DNA from: Methylobacillus methanolivorans | GTDB taxonomy: Bacteria; Pseudomonadota; Gammaproteobacteria; Burkholderiales; Methylophilaceae | Direction: 5' to 3' | Length of the DNA: 64,000 nucleotides | Assembly (NCBI RefSeq): GCF_044751345.1 | Contig: NZ_JBIWXY010000001.1 | Location: 558,001-622,000, forward strand | Part shown: positions 8,016 through 17,253 of the stretch, piece by piece | Layout: each line of letters opens with the position of its first letter | Position numbering within the stretch: the stretch's first letter is position 1 | Translations under genes and position numbers: made by a program | Notes under the pieces: model-generated | Databases searched by the model: none | Told to the model about the DNA's origin: nothing | What the model saw: the letters and a program-made list of their open reading frames with translations, nothing else

Positions 8016-8494
8016 TCCCGATAGGGTTGCTGGTTAAGTCCGGTGTCGCTGGAAAGGGAGTAAACGTCGTAGACGTCATCGCCCTCTGCAGGCTCTTCAA
8101 ACGAGCTGGTGTAGCTGCGTTTGCCCCAACTCGCCTCATTGCTTAATTCCGGGTCTGGTACAAATGGATCACGTGGAATGCTGCGCAGGAAGTGTATCTT
8201 GCGTTTCTTGGGATCACGCGGGTTTTCCACGCCCTGCACCAGTATTTGCAAGTTGGGCGGGTAGCCAGTTTGGCCTGGACTTTTTTTGATCAAGCCGTCA
8301 TCCACGGCTTTCTTGTAGGCGTCTATGGCATCACGCAGTTGCCATAGGTTGCGCTTGAGTTCCTGCTCCTTGGCACGCTTGGCTGTGATTTGCATGACAG
8401 GCGCAGCGGAGCTTAGGATCAGCGCCAGTAATACCAGTGCCACCATGAGCTCGATCAATGTAAAGCCGGAGAGTTTTCTTGATGATAGCTTCAT
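8009..8494 (-). CDS. type II secretion pseudopilin (GspG-like)
   Basis: A 161-residue pseudopilin with the site SGFTLIELMVALVLL, a helix rich in charged residues, and the segment FLRSIPRDPFVPDP characteristic of GspG-type calcium-loop proteins. It ends YSLSSDTGLNQQPYREW. It starts four bases inside the secretin gene's end. Three pseudopilin-like genes in a row after the secretin suggest a short fibre tip complex taking the place of GspH-K, which are not found. Confidence 0.85.
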   Translation of the reverse strand: MKLSSRKLSGFTLIELMVALVLLALILSSAAPVMQITAKRAKEQELKRNLWQLRDAIDAYKKAVDDGLIKKSPGQTGYPPNLQILVQGVENPRDPKKRKIHFLRSIPRDPFVPDPELSNEASWGKRSYTSSFEEPAEGDDVYDVYSLSSDTGLNQQPYREW

Positions 8495-10455
8495 CGTTGC
8501 TCGTCCGGGCTGGCAATATCCTCCACGGGCCGCATGACAGAACCAGCAAAGGAACGGTCAGACTCTGCACGTTCAGCCTGGATTTCCTGGGCGCTCTTTA
8601 CTGGGGCAGTGGCTGCAGCTTGGGCGGTGACGGCGGCTGATTCTCCACTGCTACGTCCAGCGCGGGATGCACTGCGATCAATGCCTGCGGGAAATGCAGT
8701 GTAGACAGCACTTTCGGGAGTGAGGTTGTTGATGATGCGCGGAGTGATCAGCAGGGCAATTTCCTTCTTGCTATGGTCATTGTTGCGGTCACTGAATAGC
8801 TTGCCTACCAAGGGCAGCTTGGATAGTCCTGGTACGCGGTTGGAAACTTTCTGTTCATCGTCGCGCAGCAGGCCGGCGAGAATTTGTGTTTCACCATTTT
8901 TCAGGCGCAGGATGGTGCTGGCATTGCGGGTGCCGATGGTATAGGTCACGGTGCCCGAGCTCGTTGTCATACGATCTGTCTGGTTGCTTACTTCCAGGCC
9001 AACCTTGATTGATACTTCGTCGCGCAGCAAGATGGTTGGCTCAACGTCGAGCTTGATGCCGACCTCAATATAGTTCACCGTTTGCGAGACAAAGCCGGTG
9101 GAGTTAGCCACGCTGGTGAGTACCGGGATGCGGTCACCGACGTGTATCTTGGCCTTTTCACGGTTCTTGACGCGAATATGCGGATTGGCGAGCAGGTTGG
9201 TATCGGTATCCTGCTGTAACAGATTCAAGGCCAGTACAGGGTCGCTGATACTGAACACACCGAGGTTTGAGTTGAAGTTTTTCAGCTCATTGATTGTGAG
9301 TTTACCTGGGGAGAGGGTAGTAGTGCCGTTTACCGTATCGCGCCCTTGTACGCCTATGCTGGCCGTTGTCGGGTAACGGATACCAATGTTTTCCAGGCTA
9401 CGGCGATTGATCTCCAGCACTTCCACTTCCAGCATGACTTCTGGCTCTGCCATGTCTTGCGACATGATAAGTTTTTCTGCGGTGCGGATCGCTTCGGGCG
9501 TGTCGCGCATCACCAGTGTGTTGAGCTTCTCGTCGATATAGATATCCTTGGTTTTGACTACCGTCTTGATCATACTCATCAGCTTCTTGGCATCTGTATT
9601 GCTGAGGTAGAAGCTACGTACGAAGGTCTCCTGGTATTCCTGGCTACGGCTCATTGGATAGATGAGCAGGGTATTGTCGTTGAGGACTTTCTTGCCAAGC
9701 TGGTTGCTCGCGAGGATGACGTCAATGGCTTCCTCAATAGGGGTATTGCGCAGGAAAACACTGGTACGCTGGTCGCCGCGCAATTCCTGGTCGTAGGTAA
9801 AGTTGATCGCCGCCGCTTGGGAGATAAACTCGAATACCGATTTGATGGCAACATCTTTGAACTCAAGCGAGATGGGGCGCTTGAAGGCGGAGCGGATGTG
9901 GGGCGGGTTCACCACTTTATCCATGCGTTTTTGCTCGATCTGCTCGAATAGTGCGCGTGCACTGCGGTTGCTGGCATCTTCTGCCAATACCGTGCGAGCC
10001 AACAACTGTGCACCTTCCCAATCCTGCTTGGCTAGCATGTCATCTGCACGTTGCAACATGGCTTCGTGCGTGGCCGCGATGCGTATCTGCTGAATACCGT
10101 TTTGCGCGCGCTGGTTTTGCCCATCTAGTTCTAGCACGCGCCGGAAAGCGATCTCGGCCTCGCCCCAGCGTTGTTGCTGCTTGAGCTTGTCCGCCTCCCG
10201 TAATTGGATGGCAAGCTGGAGATCTTGCTGTTGCTTCAGATAGTTGCGGTATTCCGGGTTGTCGGGAAAAGTCCGCACCAGGCTTTTCAGTCGCTCTATC
10301 CCAGCCTCTGTCTGTCCGGCGTTGATCATATCCCTGGCTTGCTGTAATTCCAGGTTGCCTTGGTTTTGCCGCATTTCCGTGGATGAGCAAGCGACCAGCA
10401 TGATGGCAAGCAATACTGTGCTGAGTTTTGTCATGGTGTGCAGTGAGGTATTCAA
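8491..10455 (-). CDS. gspD: secretin, outer-membrane pore (GspD/MshL-like)
   Basis: A 654-residue lipoprotein secretin. Residues 1-23 form a lipoprotein signal ending LVAC (Cys23). A TPR-like helical region follows to about 180, then a short secretin N-domain (PISLEFKDVAIKSVFEF) and the C-terminal secretin beta-barrel with VGDRIPVL, VGIKLDVEPTI and LAGLLRDDEQK. It forms the multimeric outer-membrane gate. The start is a TTG at 10455 with GGAG seven bases before it; an internal ATG at 10434 lacks a site. The N-terminal TPR part replaces the N0-N3 ladder of classical GspD and resembles MSHA-type secretins. It overlaps the genes on both sides. Confidence 0.9.
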   Translation of the reverse strand: MNTSLHTMTKLSTVLLAIMLVACSSTEMRQNQGNLELQQARDMINAGQTEAGIERLKSLVRTFPDNPEYRNYLKQQQDLQLAIQLREADKLKQQQRWGEAEIAFRRVLELDGQNQRAQNGIQQIRIAATHEAMLQRADDMLAKQDWEGAQLLARTVLAEDASNRSARALFEQIEQKRMDKVVNPPHIRSAFKRPISLEFKDVAIKSVFEFISQAAAINFTYDQELRGDQRTSVFLRNTPIEEAIDVILASNQLGKKVLNDNTLLIYPMSRSQEYQETFVRSFYLSNTDAKKLMSMIKTVVKTKDIYIDEKLNTLVMRDTPEAIRTAEKLIMSQDMAEPEVMLEVEVLEINRRSLENIGIRYPTTASIGVQGRDTVNGTTTLSPGKLTINELKNFNSNLGVFSISDPVLALNLLQQDTDTNLLANPHIRVKNREKAKIHVGDRIPVLTSVANSTGFVSQTVNYIEVGIKLDVEPTILLRDEVSIKVGLEVSNQTDRMTTSSGTVTYTIGTRNASTILRLKNGETQILAGLLRDDEQKVSNRVPGLSKLPLVGKLFSDRNNDHSKKEIALLITPRIINNLTPESAVYTAFPAGIDRSASRAGRSSGESAAVTAQAAATAPVKSAQEIQAERAESDRSFAGSVMRPVEDIASPDEQR

Positions 10456-10973
10456 TGGTGTTCTCCAATCAGCAAGGGCACATCAGCACGCAATGGCTGA
10501 TAGCTCAATATCATGCGGTTTGCGTCGATTGCCTTGACCTTCCAGTCGCCGACGGTATCCCCGGTCTTGACGCTCATGTTCTTGTCTCCCATGGAGAGGA
10601 AGACGGTGTATTGCCCGTGATCTTCCAATTTGCCTGCATAAGTAAAAGGTACGGGAGGAATCTCCATGGCTTGCTGAACGATGGGTTGTTCAGGCAGTTC
10701 GGCTTGTGCAACGATTTGGGCATGACTGAATAGATTGTGCTCGCTGTCTTGCCAGGGCGTGCGTTGCAACTGCTTCATATCGAGCATGGGTGTATCTGTA
10801 TTGTTAACGCTAGCAGCCTGCGTTCTTGTGGTTGGGGGGGCAACAACATGAGGTTGTGCGGCGGCAACCTGCACGGTATCTGCTTGTTCGTCGTTCCAGG
10901 CTGTCCACAGCGTAATTGCTAGCGTGATCATCAAGCCAGCCCAAATCAAGCGTTGCCTTTGTACTGGCTTCAT
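10452..10973 (-). CDS. GspC/PilP-like inner-membrane protein
   Basis: A 173-residue bitopic protein: a short cytoplasmic start, one membrane helix (residues 9-25), a low-complexity Ala/Pro/Thr linker, and a C-terminal beta domain with FTYAGKLEDHGQYTVFLSMGD and VKTGDTVGDWKVKAID. This is the homology-region layout of GspC/PilP, which links the inner-membrane platform to the secretin. It sits between the PilO-like gene and the secretin, the usual pilMNOPQ position, with four-base overlaps. Confidence 0.75.
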   Translation of the reverse strand: MKPVQRQRLIWAGLMITLAITLWTAWNDEQADTVQVAAAQPHVVAPPTTRTQAASVNNTDTPMLDMKQLQRTPWQDSEHNLFSHAQIVAQAELPEQPIVQQAMEIPPVPFTYAGKLEDHGQYTVFLSMGDKNMSVKTGDTVGDWKVKAIDANRMILSYQPLRADVPLLIGEHH

Positions 10974-11521
10974 TGCCCATCCTTGCGCAGATAGAGCGTG
11001 AGCCTGAGCTTGGCTTCCACTTGATCGCTCAGCATGTCTTCCCGCTTGAGTGCAATATCATTCAAGGCTGCCGAGGGCAGGGTGTCCATGACCTCTGCAA
11101 TAAAGTGCCGGATATCCAGGTAACGCCCTCGCACGGGCAGGCTGAGTTGATACTTCGAGAATAAGGCTGTGGGTTGTCGGCTCAGGGTGTAATCCACTTT
11201 TTCCGGCACAAGCCCATGCTGTTCCGCAATATCCAGCACCTGATTTAGTAAGGTGGTGGCTTCATGTTCGCGCGGCAGAAACTGGTAGAAGGTGTTGAGA
11301 GAGGCTTGTGGCGATCTATCTATCCACTGGCCTTGATGCTGCGGCATGGCATGGTGCATGTCAGCAACATCCAGTTGGAGCTGCTGTAGGGCCCTGGCTT
11401 GGGGCCACGCATAGGTAAGGGCGATGAGCAGGCAAGCGAGCAATAGGCACAAGCCCAGCTTGCTCAAGCCATCAAGCTGGCCAATGCGGTAACGTAATCT
11501 ATCCATCTTGCCCAAATTCAT
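10970..11521 (-). CDS. PilO/GspM-like platform protein
   Basis: A 183-residue protein with one membrane helix near residue 25-42 (LCLLLACLLIALTYAW), a coiled-coil segment and a C-terminal ferredoxin-like domain ending in KLRLTLYLRKDG. This matches PilO/GspM, which dimerises with the PilN/GspL partner in the inner membrane. The ATG at 11521 overlaps the preceding stop as ATGA, so it is preferred over a site five codons upstream. Confidence 0.75.
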   Translation of the reverse strand: MNLGKMDRLRYRIGQLDGLSKLGLCLLLACLLIALTYAWPQARALQQLQLDVADMHHAMPQHQGQWIDRSPQASLNTFYQFLPREHEATTLLNQVLDIAEQHGLVPEKVDYTLSRQPTALFSKYQLSLPVRGRYLDIRHFIAEVMDTLPSAALNDIALKREDMLSDQVEAKLRLTLYLRKDGQ

Positions 11522-12042
11522 GGCTGTGGCACCCATACGGCCTCCACGACAAAATGTACCGGCATGGGTTGATCGTGATGAAACTCATGTGACATGAGCA
11601 ATACATCATTGAAAATGGGCTGTTCAGACAGACTACGCACATACTTGAACATATTGACGACTTCATTAGTGTTCGCGGTAATGCGCAGCTTGTGCTGCCT
11701 TGGGTTAGGCTCAATGCTCGCCAACTTGATCTCGTTATCCTTGATGTTTTCCAGTGCCAGGAACAGCTTTTGCCAAGGCAGGGCAAGTTCATGCATTGCG
11801 GCCTGCACGGCAGTGATTTCCTGTTGCTTGGCCTGACTTTCCTTGCCGTTAAGCTTGGGCGTGGCAATCGGGGCCTGCATGTGCTGCAGATCGGCATTCA
11901 GCCGCTGTTGCTGGGTATTGAGTTGTTGCAGCCAGGCGAATAATCCCAGGCTCGCAACGATGCCAAGGGCCAGCAGGACCATTCCCTTAATCGCACGGTC
12001 ATGCTGGCTCGGGGCGTGGTTGATGGAAATGACGGGTAGCAT
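11518..12042 (-). CDS. PilN-like platform protein
   Basis: A 174-residue bitopic protein: a short cytoplasmic tail, one membrane helix (MVLLALGIVASLGLFAWL), a coiled coil (QLNTQQQRLNADLQ) and a C-terminal domain that includes KLRITANTNEVVNMFKYV. PilN and the periplasmic part of GspL share this plan. The ATG at 12042 shares a base with the preceding stop (TAATG) and has GGAGG ten bases upstream. An ATG at 12051 would leave the site too close. Confidence 0.75.
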   Translation of the reverse strand: MLPVISINHAPSQHDRAIKGMVLLALGIVASLGLFAWLQQLNTQQQRLNADLQHMQAPIATPKLNGKESQAKQQEITAVQAAMHELALPWQKLFLALENIKDNEIKLASIEPNPRQHKLRITANTNEVVNMFKYVRSLSEQPIFNDVLLMSHEFHHDQPMPVHFVVEAVWVPQP

Positions 12043-12905
12043 TATTGCCATGCCTCCATGCCATGTTGATCTTGGTGGTGCGGTACGATGTTGTGCACCT
12101 TGCGTTGAGGCAGCTGGAGTGATGTCAGGTGACTTGCGCCTGCGGCGTAGAACACCACCGGCCACTCGCTATTGTCGACACCGGCAATGATGGACTCCCT
12201 GTCCAGCAGTGCCTGCAATTGGTTTTCAATGTCACTTTCTGCCGCATAGCTCTGCAGGCTGAGCCATTGTCCATGCTGAATCAGGGCAATCACTACGCGG
12301 TCATTTTCCAACATGACGAAGTTCAAGGCATTGGGTAAAGGCGTACGCGCCAGTTTTTGCCTGATGACATTGGCAGCAACCATCAGGTGCGGATGAATGT
12401 TATGGACAGGTAGCCCGGCTCGGGAAAACTCCTCGCGCAAGGCCTGGAGCAATTTCTCGTCAATTGCACTGGCAAATGTGGGGTGGCCATAAGTCATGGG
12501 CGTGGTGCGGATATCCCAGGCGCGGGCGAAATCACCATAAAGCTGGGTGAAATAATGCCTGACGAAGGCGCTTTGCTCCTTACGGCTATGTAAGCTGGCA
12601 TTCCACGGCACGATCGCATAGTGCGCAAAGTGGTTGGATACCACTACTTTTGGCTGGCATCCGCGCCATTGCTGCATTTGTAATTGCTGATGCAGGCTGG
12701 CGATGGCTGGTTGCCAGAATTCTCCGTTTGTCGTTGTTGCACTATTCACTTCCAGGGCAATCTCTTCCCTGGCCACGGCTAGTGGCTTGATGCCACGCTT
12801 TATCCTGAGCAGGCTGAGAGAATGGGGCTGAATGAGGACACGCAGCTCGTCCCGCCATGGGAAGCTCCATGATGCTGATGGCCAATTAAACGAGCGAGGT
12901 AACAC
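12042..12905 (-). CDS. PilM/GspL/MshI-like cytoplasmic platform protein
   Basis: A 287-residue soluble protein with an actin-like-fold pattern typical of the cytoplasmic domain of GspL and of PilM/MshI. It begins near SFPWRDELRVLIQPHSLSL and holds a repeated beta-strand layout with VVVSNHFAHYAIVPW. It would bind the GspE ATPase and the PilN-like protein. I place the start at a GTG at 12905 because AGGAG lies seven bases before it. This overlaps the end of gspE by 20 bases. Longer frames have no ribosome-binding site. Confidence 0.65.
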   Translation of the reverse strand: MLPRSFNWPSASWSFPWRDELRVLIQPHSLSLLRIKRGIKPLAVAREEIALEVNSATTTNGEFWQPAIASLHQQLQMQQWRGCQPKVVVSNHFAHYAIVPWNASLHSRKEQSAFVRHYFTQLYGDFARAWDIRTTPMTYGHPTFASAIDEKLLQALREEFSRAGLPVHNIHPHLMVAANVIRQKLARTPLPNALNFVMLENDRVVIALIQHGQWLSLQSYAAESDIENQLQALLDRESIIAGVDNSEWPVVFYAAGASHLTSLQLPQRKVHNIVPHHQDQHGMEAWQ

Positions 12906-14607
12906 GATTGATCTCCTGTAGGGTGGTTTCGCCGCGCTTGACCATCTCGAGGGCGGCTTCTCGCATGCTGCGGGTTCCATTGGCGCGGGCGGCTTCCTTC
13001 ACCTTGCGCACAGGTTCTCGCGTCACAATGAGTTCGCGGATACTGTCATTGAACACTAGTAGCTCAGCTACGGCCTTGCGGCCCTTGTAGCCGGTGCCAT
13101 GGCACTGCCCGCAACCTTGGCCAAAGCGGAAGCGGTATTCATGAATGGACTCCGGAGCAATGCCGGATTTGCTGATCAATGCAGCATCTGGGGTATCGTC
13201 GATTGCGCAATGCTGGCAGATGGTGCGCACCAGACGCTGCGCCATGATGCCGTTGATCGCGGAGACAAAGCTATAAGGGTCGACATTCATATTGGTAAAA
13301 CGGCCAATGACGTCGAATACATTGTTGGCGTGTACCGTTGTTAATACCAAATGGCCAGTGAGCGCAGACTGCACAGCAATCTGTGCGGTTTCAGGGTCGC
13401 GTATTTCGCCCACCATGATTTTGTCCGGGTCGTGACGCAGGATAGAGCGCAGGCCACGCGCAAAGGTGAGGCCTTTTTTCTCGTTCACCGGGATTTGCAA
13501 CACCCCAGGTAATTGATATTCCACCGGGTCTTCGATGGTGATGATCTTGTCCTGACCATGGTTGATTTCCGAGATTGCGCCATACAAGGTGGTGGTTTTG
13601 CCTGAGCCGGTGGGGCCGGTGACCAGCAACATGCCATAAGGCTCTTCTGCCAGCAGGCGGAATCGCGCCATGATCTCGGGCTCGAAGCCCAGCACATCCA
13701 GGCTCAAGCCTTGCGCCTGGTCTGAGAGCGCCTTGCGGTCAAGGATACGCAATACCGCATCCTCACCAAATACGCTGGGCATGATAGAAACGCGCAGGTC
13801 TACCTCTCGCCCCAGCGCCATGACCTTGAAGCGGCCATCCTGGGGAATGCGGCGCTCGGCAATGTCGAGCTCAGACATGACTTTGATGCGCGAAACGGCT
13901 TGTTCGGCCTGCGTTATGCCGTGAATACTGCCGACATGGCTGAGTACGCCATCAATACGGTACTTGATGCTTAGCCCTTGCGCGTCGGTTTCCATGTGGA
14001 TATCGCTGGCTCCGGCCTTGAGTGCGTCATATAGCGTGGAGCGCACCAGCTTGACCACGGGCGAGGTGTCTTCGGCGATGGAGCGTAGTGATATATCCTC
14101 AATGGTACTAGTGCCGCTTTCGCTATCCGTGTGTTCCGGCAGCAGGCCGTCCATGGCGCGCATGCTTTCCTCAAAGCGTGAGAGGAAGGCAGCAATGTCC
14201 TTGCGGTGGGCAATACTCCATTGCGCCGGTTGCTGTAGCAGTTGGTTCATGCGGCTGTAAAGCTGCGCATCGAATGGATTGGCAAACACCATATGCAGCC
14301 TGCCATTCAGCTCACGTAAGGCGATACATTCCTGGCGACTGGCTTCGGCAAAGGAGAGTAATTGGAAATCCGGCTGCCATTCGTATAGCTGCAATATACC
14401 CAGCACTGGATAGCGCATGAGATTGCCCAGCGCCTGCATGAAGGCTTCGCTGTCTAGCCCGGAGATTTCTTCCAGTACATCCAGCAGCGGTTGTTGGCCT
14501 TGCTGTGCAAGTGCACGCGCTTGTTGCACTGTTGCCAGGGTGAGTGGGGCCGAGCTGGTTTCAGCAATGGCTTGCAATAGGGGTAGCTTATCCAGTGGCT
14601 GATTCAT
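12886..14607 (-). CDS. gspE: type II secretion ATPase GspE
   Basis: A 573-residue secretion ATPase. The N-terminal domain (to about residue 150) resembles the MshEN/GspE N-domain. The core has Walker A GPTGSGKTT at about 331, an Asp box with IITIEDPVEYQLPG, a Walker B region (KIMVGEIRDPETA), a His box (TGHLVLTTVHAN) and the zinc-binding pair CQHC and CGQC near the C-terminus. It powers pseudopilus assembly at the inner-membrane face. The ATG at 14607 overlaps the gspF stop as ATGA; the 37-codon upstream extension overlaps gspF and is rejected. Confidence 0.95.
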   Translation of the reverse strand: MNQPLDKLPLLQAIAETSSAPLTLATVQQARALAQQGQQPLLDVLEEISGLDSEAFMQALGNLMRYPVLGILQLYEWQPDFQLLSFAEASRQECIALRELNGRLHMVFANPFDAQLYSRMNQLLQQPAQWSIAHRKDIAAFLSRFEESMRAMDGLLPEHTDSESGTSTIEDISLRSIAEDTSPVVKLVRSTLYDALKAGASDIHMETDAQGLSIKYRIDGVLSHVGSIHGITQAEQAVSRIKVMSELDIAERRIPQDGRFKVMALGREVDLRVSIMPSVFGEDAVLRILDRKALSDQAQGLSLDVLGFEPEIMARFRLLAEEPYGMLLVTGPTGSGKTTTLYGAISEINHGQDKIITIEDPVEYQLPGVLQIPVNEKKGLTFARGLRSILRHDPDKIMVGEIRDPETAQIAVQSALTGHLVLTTVHANNVFDVIGRFTNMNVDPYSFVSAINGIMAQRLVRTICQHCAIDDTPDAALISKSGIAPESIHEYRFRFGQGCGQCHGTGYKGRKAVAELLVFNDSIRELIVTREPVRKVKEAARANGTRSMREAALEMVKRGETTLQEINRVTSLV

Positions 14608-15791
14608 TGGATGCTGCCTGCCAGATCGAAAATGGGCATGTACATGAGTACCACCACGATGCCGATGATTAGCCCGATCACTACCATCAGCAGCGGTTCC
14701 AGTAGGCGGGTAAACCAATCCACGGCGCGGGCGATTTCCTCATCGTAAAAGCTGCCGATGCGTTCCATCATCTCGCCCATGCGTCCAGTGCGTTCCCCGA
14801 CGCGCAACATGCGCAAAGCAATGGAGGTTGTCATACCATGTTCCTCCATGGCGTTGGATAGGGGCTTGCCCTCGCGGATGTCGTGCTCAGCCAATTGCAG
14901 CTGGTGCCGCAGGCTCGGTTGCAATAAGGAGGCGACCATCTGCATACCGGTGACCAACGGGATGCCACCTTGGAGCAGCATGCCCAAGGTGCGGTAAAAG
15001 CGGGCAAGCTGGTAGATGCGCATGGTTTCGCCCAAGGCAGGTACTTTCCATAATTGTTGTAGCAGCGTGAGGCGAACCACTGGGCGGCTGAATACGATAG
15101 CCAACAGAGCCAACACGATGACAGAGGCAAGTAATGCAAGCTGGCCATGTTCATGCAGCAATCGTCCCCAGCCCAACAACAGTTGCGACATCCACGGCAG
15201 GTTATCGCCCGCACTTTCGTAAATGGCACTGAAACGTGGCACGACATAGCCCAACAGGAACAGCATCACCAAGCCACCTACCACGATCAGTAATACCGGG
15301 TAGATAGAAGCCGTGGTGATTTTCTTTTTCACCGCATCAATTTGTCCTTGATAAGTCACGTGGCGGCCTAAAGCCTGCACCATGTCCCCGGTGCGTTCAC
15401 TGCTGCGGATCAGGGCCACATAAAGCGGTGGGAAGGTAGCTGGAAATTTTTCCAGTGCGCCAGAGAGCGGCAAGCCTTCGTAAAGTAATGCCAGTATCTG
15501 CTTGAGCAGCGTGCGCGATTCGGCATGGCCTTCTTTCTCTGCAAGGGCCTCAATGGCCTCTACCAAGCTGAGGCCGGAATCAAGCAGCGATAACAGCTCC
15601 TGGCTGAACAGCATCAAGTTGAACCGCGGCTTGCGTAAGCGTGCGCCTATGCCTGCACTACCTAATTGCTTCAGCCCGAGCACGCTATAGCCCTGGGACT
15701 CAGCTTGCAATTGCGCTTGCAGGCCGTTGCTGGCCTCCAGGGTCAGCGATTGCACTTCAGTGCCGCGTGCCACTTTGAGCTCAAATTTCAT
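14604..15791 (-). CDS. gspF: type II secretion platform protein GspF
   Basis: A 395-residue polytopic inner-membrane protein of normal GspF length. Two repeated GspF domains are visible (FSQELLSLLDSGLSLVEAIE and FYRTLGMLLQGGIPLVTGMQ), each followed by helices, with membrane segments around 165-190, 215-235 and the C-terminal LLMVVIGLIIGIVVVLMY. It anchors the pseudopilus base and contacts GspE. It lies between gspG and gspE, with a four-base overlap to gspE. Confidence 0.95.
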   Translation of the reverse strand: MKFELKVARGTEVQSLTLEASNGLQAQLQAESQGYSVLGLKQLGSAGIGARLRKPRFNLMLFSQELLSLLDSGLSLVEAIEALAEKEGHAESRTLLKQILALLYEGLPLSGALEKFPATFPPLYVALIRSSERTGDMVQALGRHVTYQGQIDAVKKKITTASIYPVLLIVVGGLVMLFLLGYVVPRFSAIYESAGDNLPWMSQLLLGWGRLLHEHGQLALLASVIVLALLAIVFSRPVVRLTLLQQLWKVPALGETMRIYQLARFYRTLGMLLQGGIPLVTGMQMVASLLQPSLRHQLQLAEHDIREGKPLSNAMEEHGMTTSIALRMLRVGERTGRMGEMMERIGSFYDEEIARAVDWFTRLLEPLLMVVIGLIIGIVVVLMYMPIFDLAGSIQ

Positions 15792-15812
15792 GCGGGGTAC
15801 GCTCCGTGCAGC

Positions 15813-16280
15813 CTATTGCCAGCTCACGATATCGGCAGCTTCTTCGGTGCCGCCCAATTGCCCATCCTTGCCGAATGACCATAAGTCGTAATCGCCATGT
15901 TCACCGGGAGAGCGATATTGGTAAGCCTTGCCCCATGGGTCTTGTGGCAGGGCTTTTTGCAGATAAGGGCCATGCCAGCGCGACCCATCTGCTGGTGGTG
16001 CATTGAGCACTGCCAAGCCTTGTTCCGTGCTTGGGTAGCTACCGGTATCCAGGCGATATTGATCCAGAGCCTTGCCCAGGGCCTCGATTTGCGCCTTGGC
16101 AGTCTTGGCTTCAGATTTGCCGATCTGGGCGAAATATTTGGGGCCAACATAGCCTGCCAGCAGGCCGATAATGACCATCACCACCAGTAACTCAAGCAGG
16201 GTGAAACCCCGATGGCGCAGGCTGCGTGTTTGCGAGTTTCTGATGTGTGTATCTGGCGAGTATGTTGCGGGCAGTGACAT
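15813..16280 (-). CDS. gspG: major pseudopilin GspG
   Basis: A 155-residue major pseudopilin. The processing site RHRGFTLLELLVVMVIIG is canonical, and the C-terminal half has the GspG hallmarks YPSTEQGLAVL, GPYLQKALPQDPWG and a calcium-loop-like YDLWSFGKDGQLGG. The 20-odd residues before the cleavage site are longer than usual. The ATG at 16280 has GAGG eight bases upstream. It is the first gene of the type II-like half of the locus and follows the secreted-protein gene by ten bases. Confidence 0.95.
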   Translation of the reverse strand: MSLPATYSPDTHIRNSQTRSLRHRGFTLLELLVVMVIIGLLAGYVGPKYFAQIGKSEAKTAKAQIEALGKALDQYRLDTGSYPSTEQGLAVLNAPPADGSRWHGPYLQKALPQDPWGKAYQYRSPGEHGDYDLWSFGKDGQLGGTEEAADIVSWQ

Positions 16281-16290
16281 GGCGATATCC

Positions 16291-17253
16291 TCAAGGTTGC
16301 GTTGTTTCAGTGGAGGTGGCGTTGCTTGGTACGAAGCCAGGCACATTAAGCTCAATAAAAGGGGATATGGCCTGACGTAGGCGAATGGCTTCAGGCTGTT
16401 CTGCTGGAGGGGCGCTGCTACAGGCGGCCTTGACGTACATCATGGGCGAAGCAGGGCGCTTGGGTAGCCCGATCAATGTCGTGAAGTTCACCCAGTTATC
16501 ATTGAGCGAGGCACTTTGCTGCCTGAGCTCAGGGATGATGTGCTCTGTGGAGTCCACACCATTGATGGCATTGTGGAAGGCAGGTTCGGCCAGTGGCTGG
16601 CGCTGGTAACCCGGACGTTTGTAATACTGGACCGCCGTATAGCTGCGTCCGACACGATAGATAGGCTCGGCACCCGATGCCGTCAGGGCATATGCAATCT
16701 CAACCTCTCTGCCAGCAAAGCCACCGCGGGCAATGTCGGTAATACGAAAATACTGCTTGCCGGGTAGTTGATCGTTGTAATCCGCATCTTGGCTGGAGAA
16801 TGTCAGCACCCTGGTGCCATAAATGCACTCGCCACTGGCCTGATTACGCCAGACAATATCCAGCACACTGGCAATTTTTTTATCAGCATACCCAGTCAGT
16901 GCATTGTTCATTACCACTTGGCGGCTGGCGTGTTTCAGCAGGTTAAAACCGGGCAGTGGCGCGGCAATGTCATTGGCCGGGAAAATAGCGCAGGTATTGC
17001 TCTGGCTGGGCGTAGGCTTGCGCGGGATGTTGTGGTTTGTACTCTCATCAAATTTACCACTAGCATTGCAGAGGATATAGGCGCTGGTGCCGTCGTCACG
17101 CAGCACGCCGCTGATGGGCAATGGTTCAAAGCCTGTAGCCGAGGCAGCCAGGGGAGATAGCCATAACAGTCCGAGCCCAGTCATGGCGAGTATGTCACTG
17201 GCAATCTTGAGCATCGTGCATAAAAATTGAAGGATAGGCTTTACGGGCATCAT
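16291..17253 (-). CDS. secreted protein, paralogue of the 25986 product
   Basis: A 320-residue exported protein with a Sec-type N-terminus and a cut near SAAT. It is clearly paralogous to the protein encoded at 25986-26948. Both share an early LCN, a TCA-FP-N segment, VWRN followed by ECIYGT, QYF--DIARGGF, PIYR-GR-YT-VQ, ASPM-YV-AACSS and AIRLRQ. The conserved cysteines suggest disulphides. I know no function for the family. It sits between the TolC-type gene, whose stop abuts its ATG, and gspG, at the seam of the type I and type II halves, so it could be cargo or a surface partner. Confidence 0.75.
   Translation of the reverse strand: MMPVKPILQFLCTMLKIASDILAMTGLGLLWLSPLAASATGFEPLPISGVLRDDGTSAYILCNASGKFDESTNHNIPRKPTPSQSNTCAIFPANDIAAPLPGFNLLKHASRQVVMNNALTGYADKKIASVLDIVWRNQASGECIYGTRVLTFSSQDADYNDQLPGKQYFRITDIARGGFAGREVEIAYALTASGAEPIYRVGRSYTAVQYYKRPGYQRQPLAEPAFHNAINGVDSTEHIIPELRQQSASLNDNWVNFTTLIGLPKRPASPMMYVKAACSSAPPAEQPEAIRLRQAISPFIELNVPGFVPSNATSTETTQP

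Noticed and set aside
9346..9951. 200-codon plus-strand frame inside the secretin gene
   Set aside because: It is an antisense shadow of the secretin coding frame, with no start signal or recognisable domain.
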